The notes under the pieces are model-generated. The model saw only the letters and a program-made list of their open reading frames with translations. It did no database searches and had not been told where the DNA came from. A program made the translations under genes and the position numbers. DNA of 46,180 nt, from NCBI GenBank assembly GCA_038232515.1, contig JBBSHS010000011.1, positions 1 to 46,180 on the forward strand, read 5' to 3'. This stretch comes from JBBSHS01 sp038232515. GTDB taxonomy: Bacteria > Actinomycetota > Acidimicrobiia > Acidimicrobiales > JAUJNH01. Positions 1 through 8,227 of the stretch are shown here, piece by piece (within the stretch, counting starts at the first letter, position 1; the number at the start of each line of letters is the position of its first letter).

Positions 1-114
1 CAGCTCGACCAGGCGGCCGGTGGCGGCGTTCATGACGCCGCACATCTCGGCGATGTCGGCGTCCACCGCCTTCATCTCCGCCTCGAGCGCTGCCGTGATT
101 CCCGCCGCTTCCAT
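1..114 (-). CDS. DUF222 / 13E12-repeat HNH endonuclease, N-terminal fragment
   Basis: Only the first ~38 codons lie in the window; the gene continues past the left edge. The visible protein (MEAAGITAALEAEM..., ending ...NAATGRLVEL) matches the N-terminal helix of DUF222 (13E12) proteins, where an asn-ala-ala-x-x-arg-leu-val motif is typical. These usually end in an HNH nuclease domain, which is not visible here. An in-frame ATG exists at 123, but it overlaps a TAGAAT hexamer (122-127) that looks like the -10 box. I therefore place the start at the ATG at 114, exactly 7 nt past that hexamer, as a leaderless start. A perfect LexA palindrome lies just upstream. Family members in mycobacteria are known SOS-induced genes. 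The family assignment from so short a piece is reasonable, not certain. Confidence 0.72.
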   Translation of the reverse strand, partial: MEAAGITAALEAEMKAVDADIAEMCGVMNAATGRLVEL

Positions 115-121
115 CACCGCC

Positions 122-142
122 ATTCTACCGAACATATGTTCG
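122..142 (-). promoter_or_regulatory. LexA (SOS) box and -10 hexamer of the DUF222 gene
   Basis: Positions 129-142 read CGAACATATGTTCG, a perfect 14-bp palindrome matching the actinobacterial SOS consensus (CGAAC-N4-GTTCG). On the minus strand it is followed two bases later by TAGAAT (122-127), then 7 nt, then ATG. LexA bound here would sit directly against the -10 box. Confidence 0.85.
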
Positions 143-224
143 CCCGGCAACGTCCAATTTGCCCAAGGAGGCACGCCGAACGGGCTGACCGGCGTGGGCC
201 GGTGGCCGCGACCAGGATGCAGGC

Positions 225-500
225 ATGCTCGAGTGGGCTTTTCGCAGCCGGCGGACCGGCAGGATCACGATTGGCCAGATGCCGAACCTGGCGTTGGGGC
301 TGTTCCTGGTCGCCTCGGTCATGCGGCGGCTGTTGCGGTCGTCGGCGCCGGGTGGGTGCGGTACTGCGCTGGACGTGGCCTCCATCGGTGCCCTGGTGTG
401 GTGGGCGGGCGACGAGGTGGTCCGGGGTGAGAACCCCTGGCGACGGTTCCTGGGTGGCGCGGTGATGACTTGGGAGCTGATCCGGCTCTGGCCCCGCTGA
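225..500 (+). CDS. small conserved-type membrane protein, unknown function
   Basis: A 91-residue protein. One hydrophobic segment lies near residues 22-35 and a second near 47-62 (ASIGALVWWAGDEVV), followed by a basic patch (NPWRR) and a short aliphatic end. The layout of two short membrane spans with charged loops fits a small integral membrane protein. A CAGGAT hexamer ends 6 nt before the ATG, so it may be leaderless. It overlaps no better ORF, and its third-codon positions are G/C-rich, as in its neighbours. No function can be assigned from sequence. Confidence 0.55.
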   Translation: MLEWAFRSRRTGRITIGQMPNLALGLFLVASVMRRLLRSSAPGGCGTALDVASIGALVWWAGDEVVRGENPWRRFLGGAVMTWELIRLWPR

Positions 501-578
501 ACGTGGTCAAGCATCACCCGGCGCCCGATGAGAGCAAGGCTGGCGACGGTGGGCACTCGGCGCCGGGCGGTCGTCGCC

Positions 579-966
579 CGTGTCGGCGAAGGCGAACTGG
601 AACAGGAAAAAGGCCAGGAACGACACCTGTGTGGACCCGTAGGCGGCTGACATGCCTTGCAGCAGGAAGTACTGGTGGCCGATGAGCCCGTTCCCCTTGC
701 CGAACTGGAAAGCGAAGCCGAAGGCCCAGTACAAGATGCCGCACAGGCAGGTGTCGAACACACATTCCATCAGCACACGTTCACCGTCTCGCGCGACCGG
801 GCGAAACCGGCTTCGAGGGCCATGAACCCGGCCTGCATGAAGGCGACCAGGAAGGCCGTGACCAGTACCCAGATGGTGTTGACGGGGCTGACGAAGTCGT
901 TGGCCTGGTGGGCGACGACCTGGGCCGTCTGCGCGCTGGCCGCCGTGTCGAAGTACCAGCGTAGGG
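579..966 (-). pseudogene. amt: ammonium transporter (Amt) N-terminal remnant, frameshifted and truncated
   Basis: Minus-strand translation from ~966 gives an Amt N-terminus: PVNTIWVLVTAFLVAFMQAG, then FMALEAGFARSRETVNV. It then hits Cys-stop because of an extra GT (GTGTGCTGATGG where GTGCTGATGG is expected) at about 771-777. In the shifted frame it resumes with MECVFDTCLCGILYW, GLIGHQYFLLQGM and STQVSFLAFFLFQFAFADT, all typical Amt transmembrane segments. Similarity stops at ~579, after about 120 of the usual ~400 or more residues, with no downstream Amt helices. Two independent lesions (frameshift and 3' loss) make this a dead gene. It is divergent from glnD; in many actinobacteria amt-glnK-glnD form an operon, so this looks like the scar of that locus. 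Confidence 0.9.
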
Positions 967-1049
967 ATCTCTTTTTTCGACGCCGTGACAGGAATGCTTC
1001 GGTCAAGAGAACTTGACGCCCACGGGCTCGGCCCCGAGCATGGACCTCA

Positions 1050-1055
1050 TACCAT
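1050..1055 (+). promoter_or_regulatory. -10-like hexamer of glnD (leaderless)
   Basis: TACCAT followed by 6 nt and the GTG at 1062. No Shine-Dalgarno sequence is visible, so a leaderless transcript is likely. Confidence 0.5.
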
Positions 1056-1061
1056 CCTCCG

Positions 1062-3353
1062 GTGATGAGCCTGGAGCGCGGACTGCTGCTGGCCGACAAC
1101 GCCGTCACCGGCAGCCGATGGTGCCGGGCCCACGCCCAGCTCGTCGACCAGTGGCTGGCCGAGCTGCTGGACCAGGCGGCCGGAGGCAAGCTGGACGGGC
1201 TGGCCCTCGTGGCCGTGGGGGGGTACGGCCGGGCCGAAATGTGCCCGCAGAGCGACATCGACGTGTACCTGGTCCACGGCCGCCGACAGGTGGCCGAGGT
1301 GGCCGACCGCATCTGGTACCCGATCTGGGACGAGGCGCTGCATCTGGGGCACAGCGTGTGCACGGTCAGCGAGGCCCTGCGCCTGGCCGGCGACGACCTG
1401 GACACGGCGACGGCGTTGCTGAGCGCCCGCCATGTGGCCGGCGACGAGACGCTGACGGTGGAGCTGGCCGAGCGGGCCGCCGACCTCTGGGAACGCAAGT
1501 CCAAGCGATGGCTGACCCAGGTGGGGGCCAGGGTCGCCCTCCGGCACGACAAGGCCGCAGAAGTGGCATTTGCGCTGGAGCCCGACCTCAAAGAGGGCCG
1601 CGGCGGGTTGCGTGATGCGCACGCTCTGGCGTGGGCAGAGGCGGCTCATCGGACCCTGCTCGACCATGACGGGACCGCCTTGTCCCAGGCCTACTCGGTG
1701 CTCCTCGATGCCCGGGTGGAGCTGCAGCGTCATACCGGCCGGGCCTCGAACGTGCTCGCCCTGCAGGAGCAGGACGACGTGGCCACCGCCCTGGGCGACG
1801 CTGACGCCGACGGGCTGATGGGCCGGGTGGCCGAGGCGGCGAGGACCATCGCCTGGACGAGCGACGACACCTGGCGCCGCATCCGCTCCACTCTGCGGGG
1901 ACCGCGGGCCCGGATGGGCCGCCACAACGCCGTCGTCGATGCCGAGATCCACGTGCGCGACGGGGAGGTCACCGTCACCCAAGGGGCTGCTCCCGAAGAC
2001 CCGACGGTCGTCCTTCGTGCCGCCGTGGCCGCCGCCGCCCGACACACCGTCATCGAGCGCCACAGCCTCGAGCGCCTGGCCCACGCCGACCTACGGCTCT
2101 TCGACCCGTGGCCCACCGAGGTGCGCGACCTCTTCGTCGAGCTGCTTCTGGCCGGGTGCCCGGCGGTGGAGGTGATCGAGGCGCTCGACCAGCGCCGCAT
2201 ATGGGCGAAGATGCTGCCCGAATGGCAGCCGGTGCGGGCCCGTCCCCAGCGCAACCCGTATCACCGCTTCACCGTCGACCGCCACCTGTTGGAGACGGTG
2301 GCGAACGCCGCCGGCCTGGCCGGACGGGTCGGGCGGCCTGACCTGCTCGTGACGGCAGCTCTGCTCCACGACATCGGCAAGGGCCGCGGTGGCGACCACA
2401 CCGACGTCGGCGTCACGCTGGCCCGGTGCATCACCACGCGCATGGGCTTCGCCCAGGCGGACGCCGACACCATCGTCGCCCTGGTCCGGCATCACCTGCT
2501 GCTGGCCGATGTGGCCACTCGCCGCGATCTCGACGACCCGACCACCATCGAACGTGTCGCCGCCGCCGTGGGGTCAGGTCCACGGCTCGAGCTGTTGGCC
2601 GCCCTCACCGAGGCTGACGGTCTGGCCACCGGCCCTTCGGCGTGGGGGCCGTGGAAGGCCGAGCTCGTGGGCAGGCTGGTCGACCGGGTATCAGAGCTCC
2701 TGAGCGGCGGAGGCGGCGACCGGGGCCCAGCCGACGCCTTCCCCACGTCGGCCCAACTCCTGCGCCTGGCCGAAGGCACCGACCTCATCGCCGCATCGGG
2801 CCATACCCTCACCGTCATGACCTCCGACCGCCCCGGGGTGTTCAGCCGGGTTGCCGGCGTGCTCGCCCTGCACGGCCTCGACGTGCTGGCGGCGGCGGCC
2901 CATTCGACCGACGAGGGCCGGGCGCTGGCGGAGTTCCGGGTCCACGACCCGTTCAGGGATTCGACCCGGTGGGACCGGGTCGGTGCCGAGTTGGCGCTGG
3001 CCCTGGACGGGCGACTCGCCATAGGTGCCCGCCTGGCCGAACGGGCCCGGACCTACCAACGCGCCAAGCCGCTCCCGTCCTGTCTGTCGACCACCCTTGT
3101 CACCTTCGACGCCGGAGCCTCGGCCGAAGACACCGTCATCGACGTCCAGACGGTCGACGGGATAGGGGTCCTCTACCGCATCACCAGAGCGCTGGCCGAT
3201 CTCGACCTCGACATCCGCTCGGCCCGGGTGCAGACCTTGGGGGACACCGTGGTCGACGCCTTCTACGTCCGGGACGCGCAGGGTCACAAGATCACCGACG
3301 AGCACCTTCTGGCCGAGATCGAGCGCGCCATCCTCCACGGCCTGGAGGCCTGA
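1062..3353 (+). CDS. glnD: [protein-PII] uridylyltransferase/uridylyl-removing (or adenylylating) enzyme GlnD
   Basis: A bifunctional nitrogen-signalling enzyme that modifies and demodifies PII according to glutamine. The 763-residue protein shows the full domain order. The nucleotidyltransferase motif GGYGRAEMCPQSDID lies at residues 53-67, with catalytic Asp65 and Asp67. An HD hydrolase domain carries ALLHDIGKGRGGDHTD near residue 435. Two C-terminal ACT domains follow, near 580 (SDRPGVFSRVAGVL) and 690 (DGIGVLYRITRAL). The length is slightly short for the family. The start is GTG at 1062, with an ATG one codon later; a TACCAT hexamer 6 nt upstream favours the GTG. No PII gene (glnK/glnB) is next to it, and the adjacent amt is dead, so its partner must be encoded elsewhere. 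It converges on truA with an 11-nt gap. Confidence 0.95.
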   Translation: MMSLERGLLLADNAVTGSRWCRAHAQLVDQWLAELLDQAAGGKLDGLALVAVGGYGRAEMCPQSDIDVYLVHGRRQVAEVADRIWYPIWDEALHLGHSVCTVSEALRLAGDDLDTATALLSARHVAGDETLTVELAERAADLWERKSKRWLTQVGARVALRHDKAAEVAFALEPDLKEGRGGLRDAHALAWAEAAHRTLLDHDGTALSQAYSVLLDARVELQRHTGRASNVLALQEQDDVATALGDADADGLMGRVAEAARTIAWTSDDTWRRIRSTLRGPRARMGRHNAVVDAEIHVRDGEVTVTQGAAPEDPTVVLRAAVAAAARHTVIERHSLERLAHADLRLFDPWPTEVRDLFVELLLAGCPAVEVIEALDQRRIWAKMLPEWQPVRARPQRNPYHRFTVDRHLLETVANAAGLAGRVGRPDLLVTAALLHDIGKGRGGDHTDVGVTLARCITTRMGFAQADADTIVALVRHHLLLADVATRRDLDDPTTIERVAAAVGSGPRLELLAALTEADGLATGPSAWGPWKAELVGRLVDRVSELLSGGGGDRGPADAFPTSAQLLRLAEGTDLIAASGHTLTVMTSDRPGVFSRVAGVLALHGLDVLAAAAHSTDEGRALAEFRVHDPFRDSTRWDRVGAELALALDGRLAIGARLAERARTYQRAKPLPSCLSTTLVTFDAGASAEDTVIDVQTVDGIGVLYRITRALADLDLDIRSARVQTLGDTVVDAFYVRDAQGHKITDEHLLAEIERAILHGLEA

Positions 3354-3364
3354 CCAAGGCGCCG

Positions 3365-4156
3365 TCAGTAGGACACCTCCCAGAGGCACAGACCGTGGGC
3401 AGGGGCGACCCGACCGGCCCGGGCCCGATCCTTGGAGCGCAGGATCCAGCTCATGTCGCCGGCCTTCTTCCTTCCCAGGCCGACGTCGACCAGGGTGCCG
3501 ACCAGCGACCGCACCATCTGCTGGCAGAACGACGAGGCGGTGACCTCGAAGCGCAGCAGGCCGTCGCCCAGATCGCACCAGCCCACCTCGCGCACCACCC
3601 GTACCGTCGATGAAGGCTGGTCGATGCGCCGGCAGAAAGACGCGAAGTCGTGCTCGCCCATGAGCGGGTCGCAGGCCAGTTGCATGGCCCGCAGGTCGAG
3701 CGGCTCGGCCACCCACCACGTGGTCGCGGCCAGGAAGGGGTCAGGCACGGCCCGGTTGAGCACCGTGAAGCGGTAGCGGCGGCCGGTGGCCGAGTGGCGG
3801 GCGTCGAAGTCGGTGGCGGCCACCGCCGCGTCGCGCACGACGATCTCCGGGCCCAGCAGCCGGGTCAGGCGCCGGGACAGGCCGGTCACCTCGGCCGCCG
3901 CCGGGGCGGGCGCGTCGAAGCTCACCACCTGGCCCCAGGCGTGGACGCCGGCGTCGGTCCGACCCGCCACCGTGAGCTGTACCGGGGCCCGCAGCATCCG
4001 GACCAAGGCTCCCGTCAGCTCGCCGCCCACCGTACGCTGCCCCGGCTGCGGTGCGATGCCGTGAAAACGGGTCCCGTCATAGGCGACCGTGAGCCGGGCC
4101 CGCACCACGCCCCCGGCGGGCGCAGCCGTCTCAGGCTGGTCCTCGAAGAGGCTCAA
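3365..4156 (-). CDS. truA: tRNA pseudouridine(38-40) synthase TruA
   Basis: Converts uridines 38-40 of the tRNA anticodon stem to pseudouridine in the cytoplasm. The 263-residue protein has the TruA opening (LTVAYDGTRFHGIAPQPGQRT) and the catalytic motif AGRTDAGVHAWGQV, with nucleophile Asp68. The C-terminal part has FASFCRR and SFCQQMVRSLVGTLVDVG, all family hallmarks. The first possible start is TTG at 4156. A GTG 16 codons later (VVRARLTVAYDG) would also give a normal TruA N-terminus, so the start is uncertain. In many actinobacteria truA follows rplQ; here it stands apart from ribosomal genes. Confidence 0.95.
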   Translation of the reverse strand: MSLFEDQPETAAPAGGVVRARLTVAYDGTRFHGIAPQPGQRTVGGELTGALVRMLRAPVQLTVAGRTDAGVHAWGQVVSFDAPAPAAAEVTGLSRRLTRLLGPEIVVRDAAVAATDFDARHSATGRRYRFTVLNRAVPDPFLAATTWWVAEPLDLRAMQLACDPLMGEHDFASFCRRIDQPSSTVRVVREVGWCDLGDGLLRFEVTASSFCQQMVRSLVGTLVDVGLGRKKAGDMSWILRSKDRARAGRVAPAHGLCLWEVSY

Positions 4157-4190
4157 TGCGGCTGGAGGCGGGGCGTGGCCGGTGGGTCGA

Positions 4191-4210
4191 TGTCGGCCTG
4201 GGGGCCGACA
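4191..4210 (-). terminator. terminator-like hairpin after the 4224-4532 gene
   Basis: TGTCGGCC and GGCCGACA form a perfect 8-bp stem with a TGGG loop. It lies 14 nt past the stop of the minus-strand gene at 4224-4532 and before truA. There is no T-tract, so an intrinsic terminator is only probable. Confidence 0.5.
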
Positions 4211-4223
4211 GGGGCTCGGGGCG

Positions 4224-4532
4224 TCACTGCCTGTATAGACCGTCGTAGGCCTGGCGAGCTGTGTCGGCCTGCCTGCGGCTCTGGGCGACCGCCCAGTGGC
4301 GCGTGGCCCGGTCGATGGCGATGGTGGTCCAGCCGACGCCGTCTTCGTCGCTGAGGTGGATCAGAAGGGTGTCGGGATCATGCTCCACCCGCAGGCGATG
4401 ACGCAGGTTAGCCTCCTCGTGGAGTCCCCGCACGACCCGCTCGGGGCTGGCGTCGTCGGCCACAAAGGAAGTCCATCGCCGGCCCTGCGCCGGTGGCCGG
4501 ACGGGCCGGCCTCCAGTCACACCCGTCGGCAT
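4224..4532 (-). CDS. small conserved-type protein, unknown function
   Basis: A 102-residue cytoplasmic protein without membrane segments. A good Shine-Dalgarno sequence (GGGAGGGG) lies 9 nt before the ATG at 4532. The C-terminal half has alternating hydrophobic strands (DTLLIHLSDEDGVGWTTIAI) and ends in a helix rich in Arg, Gln and Ala. Codon third positions are G/C-biased like the neighbours, which supports real coding. It is transcribed toward truA, but a hairpin separates the two. I do not recognise the family. Confidence 0.6.
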   Translation of the reverse strand: MPTGVTGGRPVRPPAQGRRWTSFVADDASPERVVRGLHEEANLRHRLRVEHDPDTLLIHLSDEDGVGWTTIAIDRATRHWAVAQSRRQADTARQAYDGLYRQ

Positions 4533-4667
4533 CGTTGGCGTCCCCTCCCTGATCCACCAGGCTCGGAGCTGGAACCGACAGTGTCGCGCAGATACGCTGC
4601 CGGACCTTGGGCCAAACTCGCGCCTGATCGGGTCGTCCCACCTCGGTGGACGAGAAGGGCGACAGAC

Positions 4668-4721
4668 ATGGCAGCGAGTGGCCCGACCGTTGCTCCCACC
4701 GACGCCGGAGGATGGCCGTGA
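4668..4721 (+). other. possible 17-codon leader ORF overlapping the MMPL start
   Basis: ATG at 4668, preceded by AAGGG, opens a 17-codon ORF (MAASGPTVAPTDAGGWP). Its TGA overlaps the GTG start of the exporter (GTGA, 4718-4721). The frame is also open far upstream, so this overlap could be chance; coupling is a possibility, not shown. Confidence 0.25.
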
Positions 4722-6889
4722 TCCATATCGCCGATTTCTGTTACCGACGACGGCGCATCGTCCTCGCCGTGTGGGTTCTGCTCCTCGTGGGCGTGATCGG
4801 CGCCGGCAAGGCCCTCCCGGCCACGCACCGGGCCAGCTACCAGACGCCCGGGGCCGAGTCCACCAAGGCGTACGACCTGTTGAACACCCGCTTTCCCGCC
4901 CACAAAGGCGACTCGATCAAGCTGGTCTTCGCCGGCGACGTCCGCGCCCCCGAGGTCAGGTCCTCCATCGACGGTGTCATGGCCAAGGCCGCCTCGCAGC
5001 CCCACGTCACCGGCGTCCAAAGCCCCTTCGAGCCGGCCGGGGCGTCGCAGATCTCCAAGGACGGCCGGGTGGCCTACGCCGAGGTGAACTTCGACCGCAC
5101 GTTCGACAAGCTGGCCAATACCGACCCGAACTTCGCCAAGAAGTTCCTCGATGCCATGGCCCCCGGCCAGAGGCCGGGCCTCGACGTCGAGGTCAGCTCT
5201 CTGGTGGCGCAGCAACAGCTCGGGTCCGAGGCCATCGGCCTCGTCTTCGCCGCCTTCATCCTGCTCCTCGCCTTCGGGTCGGCGGTGGCCATGGGCCTGC
5301 CGCTCGTCACCGCACTGTTCGGCCTGGGCATCGGGGCCACGCTGGGCGGCATCGCCTCGCACGCCTTCGAGACCCCGGAATGGGCCGCTACCGTCGCCGC
5401 GATGATCGGCATCGGCGTCGGCATTGACTATTCGCTGTTCATCATCACGCGCTACCGCCAGTCGCTCGGACGCGGCCTGTCGCCCCGCGAGGCCAACATC
5501 ACGGCCATGGGCACGGCCGGACGGGCCGTGCTGTTCGCCGGGGGCACGGTGGTGATCTCGCTGTTGGGGATGCTCACGATGGGCCTCAGCTACCTCGAGG
5601 GTGTGGCCGGGTCCTCGGTCCTGGCCGTGCTGGCGGTGCTGGCCGCGTCTCTGACGCTCCTGCCCGCCATCCTCGGGTTCGTCGGCACCAACATCGACCG
5701 CCTGCGGGTGCCATTCACCGGGCGGAGGTCGCATCAGGGCGACCGGGCGTTCTGGTACCGGTGGAGCCGGGTGGTCCAGCACCGACCGTGGGTGGCCTTC
5801 GTCGGCGGTGCTCTGGTGCTGCTGGTCCTCACCGTGCCGCTCTTCACGCTCCGGTTCGGGTTCCCCGACGACGGCAACAACATGAAGTCCCAGACGTCCC
5901 GCCACGCCTACGACCTGCTGTCGTCCGGGTTCGGCCCTGGCTTCAACGGCCCGCTGGTGCTCGTCGCCGATCTCACGGGTGCGCCAGAAGGTCCCGGTTC
6001 GCTCACCAACGTCATCGACCGGGTGAAGGGCGCCCCGGGTGTGGCATTCGTCTCGCCGGCCATCACCAATCCTGCCGGCGACACGGCCATCATCAGCGTC
6101 TTCCCGACGCACAAGCCGCAGGACAAGGCCACTTCGCAGCTCGTGGGCAAGCTGCGCACGACCGTGATCCCGGCGGCGCTCGGCTCCACCGGGGCCAGGG
6201 TATGGGTGGGCGGCTTCACGGCCATCTCCATCGACCAGAGCGACTACATCGGCCGGCGCCTCCCCTTGTTCATCGGGGCCGTCGTCCTGCTGTCGTTCCT
6301 ACTGCTCATCACCGTCTTCCGGTCCCCGCTGGTGGCCCTGAAGGCCGCTGTCATGAACCTGTTGTCGATCGCTGCCGCATACGGCGTCATGTCCTATTCG
6401 GTCCACGGCACCTGGCTGGGCCATCTTCTGAAAATTCCCCAGACCCCCGTACCGGCGTTCATACCGATGATCATGTTCGCCATCCTGTTCGGTCTGTCGA
6501 TGGACTATGAGGTGTTCCTCCTCAGCCGCATACGAGAGGAGTACCTGCGCAGCGGTGACAATGGCGCGGCGGTGGCGGACGGACTGGCGTCGACGGCAAG
6601 GGTCATAACCGCCGCCGCCGCCATAATGGTGTTCGTCTTCGGCGTGTTCATCTTCGACCCGAGCGTGTTCATCAAGCAGATCGGTCTGGGGCTGACGGCC
6701 GCCGTCCTGGTCGACGCCACCGTGGTCCGCATGGTGCTGGTCCCGGCCACCATGGAGCTCCTCGGCGACGCCAATTGGTGGATGCCGGGCTGGTTGGGTC
6801 AGGTCCTGCCCGAGGTGCACATCGAAGGCGAGTCCTCAGTCGAGGCCGAGCTGGCCACTCTGACGGCGGCCGAAGAGGTCAACGCCTGA
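4718..6889 (+). CDS. MMPL/RND-superfamily membrane exporter
   Basis: A predicted proton-driven exporter of lipids or hydrophobic compounds in the cytoplasmic membrane. The ~723-residue protein has the MMPL duplicated layout. TM1 lies after FCYRRRRIVLAVWVLLLVGV, and an extracytoplasmic loop follows. A first helix bundle includes IGIGVGIDYSLFIITRYR, the classic GxGxDYS[LV]F motif. A second loop and second bundle include FGLSMDYEVFLLSRIREEY. The start is GTG at 4718, because GGAGG sits 6 nt upstream; the ATG at 4712 abuts the same GGAGG too closely. It stands alone and ends at a large bidirectional terminator. The substrate cannot be read from the sequence; no polyketide or lipid synthesis genes are adjacent. 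Confidence 0.92.
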   Translation: MIHIADFCYRRRRIVLAVWVLLLVGVIGAGKALPATHRASYQTPGAESTKAYDLLNTRFPAHKGDSIKLVFAGDVRAPEVRSSIDGVMAKAASQPHVTGVQSPFEPAGASQISKDGRVAYAEVNFDRTFDKLANTDPNFAKKFLDAMAPGQRPGLDVEVSSLVAQQQLGSEAIGLVFAAFILLLAFGSAVAMGLPLVTALFGLGIGATLGGIASHAFETPEWAATVAAMIGIGVGIDYSLFIITRYRQSLGRGLSPREANITAMGTAGRAVLFAGGTVVISLLGMLTMGLSYLEGVAGSSVLAVLAVLAASLTLLPAILGFVGTNIDRLRVPFTGRRSHQGDRAFWYRWSRVVQHRPWVAFVGGALVLLVLTVPLFTLRFGFPDDGNNMKSQTSRHAYDLLSSGFGPGFNGPLVLVADLTGAPEGPGSLTNVIDRVKGAPGVAFVSPAITNPAGDTAIISVFPTHKPQDKATSQLVGKLRTTVIPAALGSTGARVWVGGFTAISIDQSDYIGRRLPLFIGAVVLLSFLLLITVFRSPLVALKAAVMNLLSIAAAYGVMSYSVHGTWLGHLLKIPQTPVPAFIPMIMFAILFGLSMDYEVFLLSRIREEYLRSGDNGAAVADGLASTARVITAAAAIMVFVFGVFIFDPSVFIKQIGLGLTAAVLVDATVVRMVLVPATMELLGDANWWMPGWLGQVLPEVHIEGESSVEAELATLTAAEEVNA

Positions 6890-6931
6890 CGCCGACATGG
6901 GCACCGTCAACCGGTAGGAACCCCCGTCCGT

Positions 6932-6996
6932 GATTGGGTCGCCCGGTGGCCTTCGACGGCCAATCTGGCCGGTGAAGGCCACCCCACGACCCAATC
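6932..6996. terminator. long bidirectional terminator palindrome between convergent genes
   Basis: The left arm 6932-6954 (GATTGGGTCG, 3 nt, GGTGGCCTTC) pairs with the right arm 6974-6996 at 20 of 23 positions. An inner perfect stem, CGGCCA/TGGCCG with an ATC loop, closes the structure. It lies between the convergent MMPL and M20 genes and would fold on either strand. No T-tract is present. Confidence 0.75.
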
Positions 6997-7018
6997 TCGC
7001 GCCGTGGTCGTGCCGTGG

Positions 7019-8197
7019 TCAGGGTGTCGAGTCGAATGCGGCCCTAACGTCGGCCAGGGCCTCCGGACGGCCCCACAGGTCGACCACGGTGGTGGCCATG
7101 GCCTTGGCCCCGTCGACCACCGCCCGATCGCCCTCGGGTGCGGCTGCCCAGCGGGCGAACCCGGGGGTGTGGATGAGCGTGTCGTCGGTGGGCACCTTGA
7201 TCAATGGATGGATCGAGGGGACCCGGTAGCTGACGTTGCCCATGTCGCTGGAGGCCACGACGCGGGTCTCGGGAGTCGAGGCGACCACGGTGCGGCCGCA
7301 ACGGGCGGCGTTGGCGACGTAGAGGGCGGCCATCGGCGCGTTGGTGCGCAGGTCGGCATAGGTGGGGGCAATGGACCGGCGCTGCATCGTGCATCCGGCC
7401 GCCGCCGCCCCACCCTCCAGAGCGGCAAAGACGCGTTCCTCGAGCGGAGTCAGGGCGTCGATTGTTGCCGCCCGCACGTACCACTGGGCGACGGCCAGCC
7501 CGGGCACGATGTTGGGTTTGTGGCCGCCATCGGTGAACACGCCGTGGACCCGCTCGCCAGGATGGATGTGCTGGCGCAGAGCGGCTACAGCGTTGTACCC
7601 CAGCACGGCGGCGTCGAGCGCGTTGCGGCCCTCCCAGGGCGAGGCGGCGGCGTGTGCGGACCGGCCCCGGTAGGTGATCTCGTGCATGGAGACGGCCAGG
7701 CAGGTCATCTCGTCGAGGTCGCGATGGGCGGGGTGGACCATCATCGCCGCGTCCACATGGTCGAAGGCGCCGCCGTCCGCCATCAGCACCTTGCCGCCGC
7801 CGCCCTCTTCCGCCGGGGTGCCCAGCACGAGCAGGCGGCCGTCGAGCTCGTCGGCCACCGACGCCGCGGCCAGGCCGGCGCCCAGCCCGGCGGCGGCTAT
7901 GATGTTGTGGCCGCAGGCGTGGCCCATGCCTGGCAGGGCGTCATACTCCAGGAGCACGGCGACCATCGGCCCGTCACCTTGACCGGCCCGAGCCGAGAAG
8001 GCGGTACTGAGGCCGCAGATGCCCCGTTCGACGGCCAGGCCTGCGGTCTCCAACGAGTGGCACAGCAGTTCGGCGGCTTGGTGCTCCTCGAAGAGCAACT
8101 CGGGCCGCCCATGGGTCCGGTGGGACACGTCGATGAGCTCGGCTGTCCGGCGGTCGACCTCATCCTCGACCCGGCGCTTCAAGGCTTCAATGTCCAC
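7019..8197 (-). CDS. M20-family metallo-amidohydrolase
   Basis: A cytoplasmic zinc/manganese amidohydrolase of the M20D type (aminobenzoyl-glutamate or N-acyl amino acid hydrolase-like). The 392-residue protein has RTHGRPELLFEEHQAAELL at the start. The metal-binding motif GMGHACGHNIIAA follows, then the PAEEGGGGKVLMADGG motif carrying the catalytic Glu pair. The dimerisation domain follows with SMHEITYRGRSAHAAA. The exact substrate is not readable. The start is GTG at 8197, 30 nt after the menB stop, so it is probably the second gene of a menB transcript. It ends at the large terminator. The link to menaquinone synthesis is positional only. Confidence 0.9.
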   Translation of the reverse strand: MDIEALKRRVEDEVDRRTAELIDVSHRTHGRPELLFEEHQAAELLCHSLETAGLAVERGICGLSTAFSARAGQGDGPMVAVLLEYDALPGMGHACGHNIIAAAGLGAGLAAASVADELDGRLLVLGTPAEEGGGGKVLMADGGAFDHVDAAMMVHPAHRDLDEMTCLAVSMHEITYRGRSAHAAASPWEGRNALDAAVLGYNAVAALRQHIHPGERVHGVFTDGGHKPNIVPGLAVAQWYVRAATIDALTPLEERVFAALEGGAAAAGCTMQRRSIAPTYADLRTNAPMAALYVANAARCGRTVVASTPETRVVASSDMGNVSYRVPSIHPLIKVPTDDTLIHTPGFARWAAAPEGDRAVVDGAKAMATTVVDLWGRPEALADVRAAFDSTP

Positions 8198-8227
8198 TCC
8201 GCCACCGTATATACGTTCAAACCTCTT

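Noticed and set aside
507..1591. An intact ammonium transporter using programmed frameshifting
   Set aside because: Even with the frame restored, Amt similarity ends after ~120 residues, so no functional transporter could result.
4517..6112. A 531-codon minus-strand frame opposite the MMPL gene
   Set aside because: The composition is rich in Gly, Arg, His and Gln with no recognisable domain. The opposite strand encodes a full MMPL exporter.
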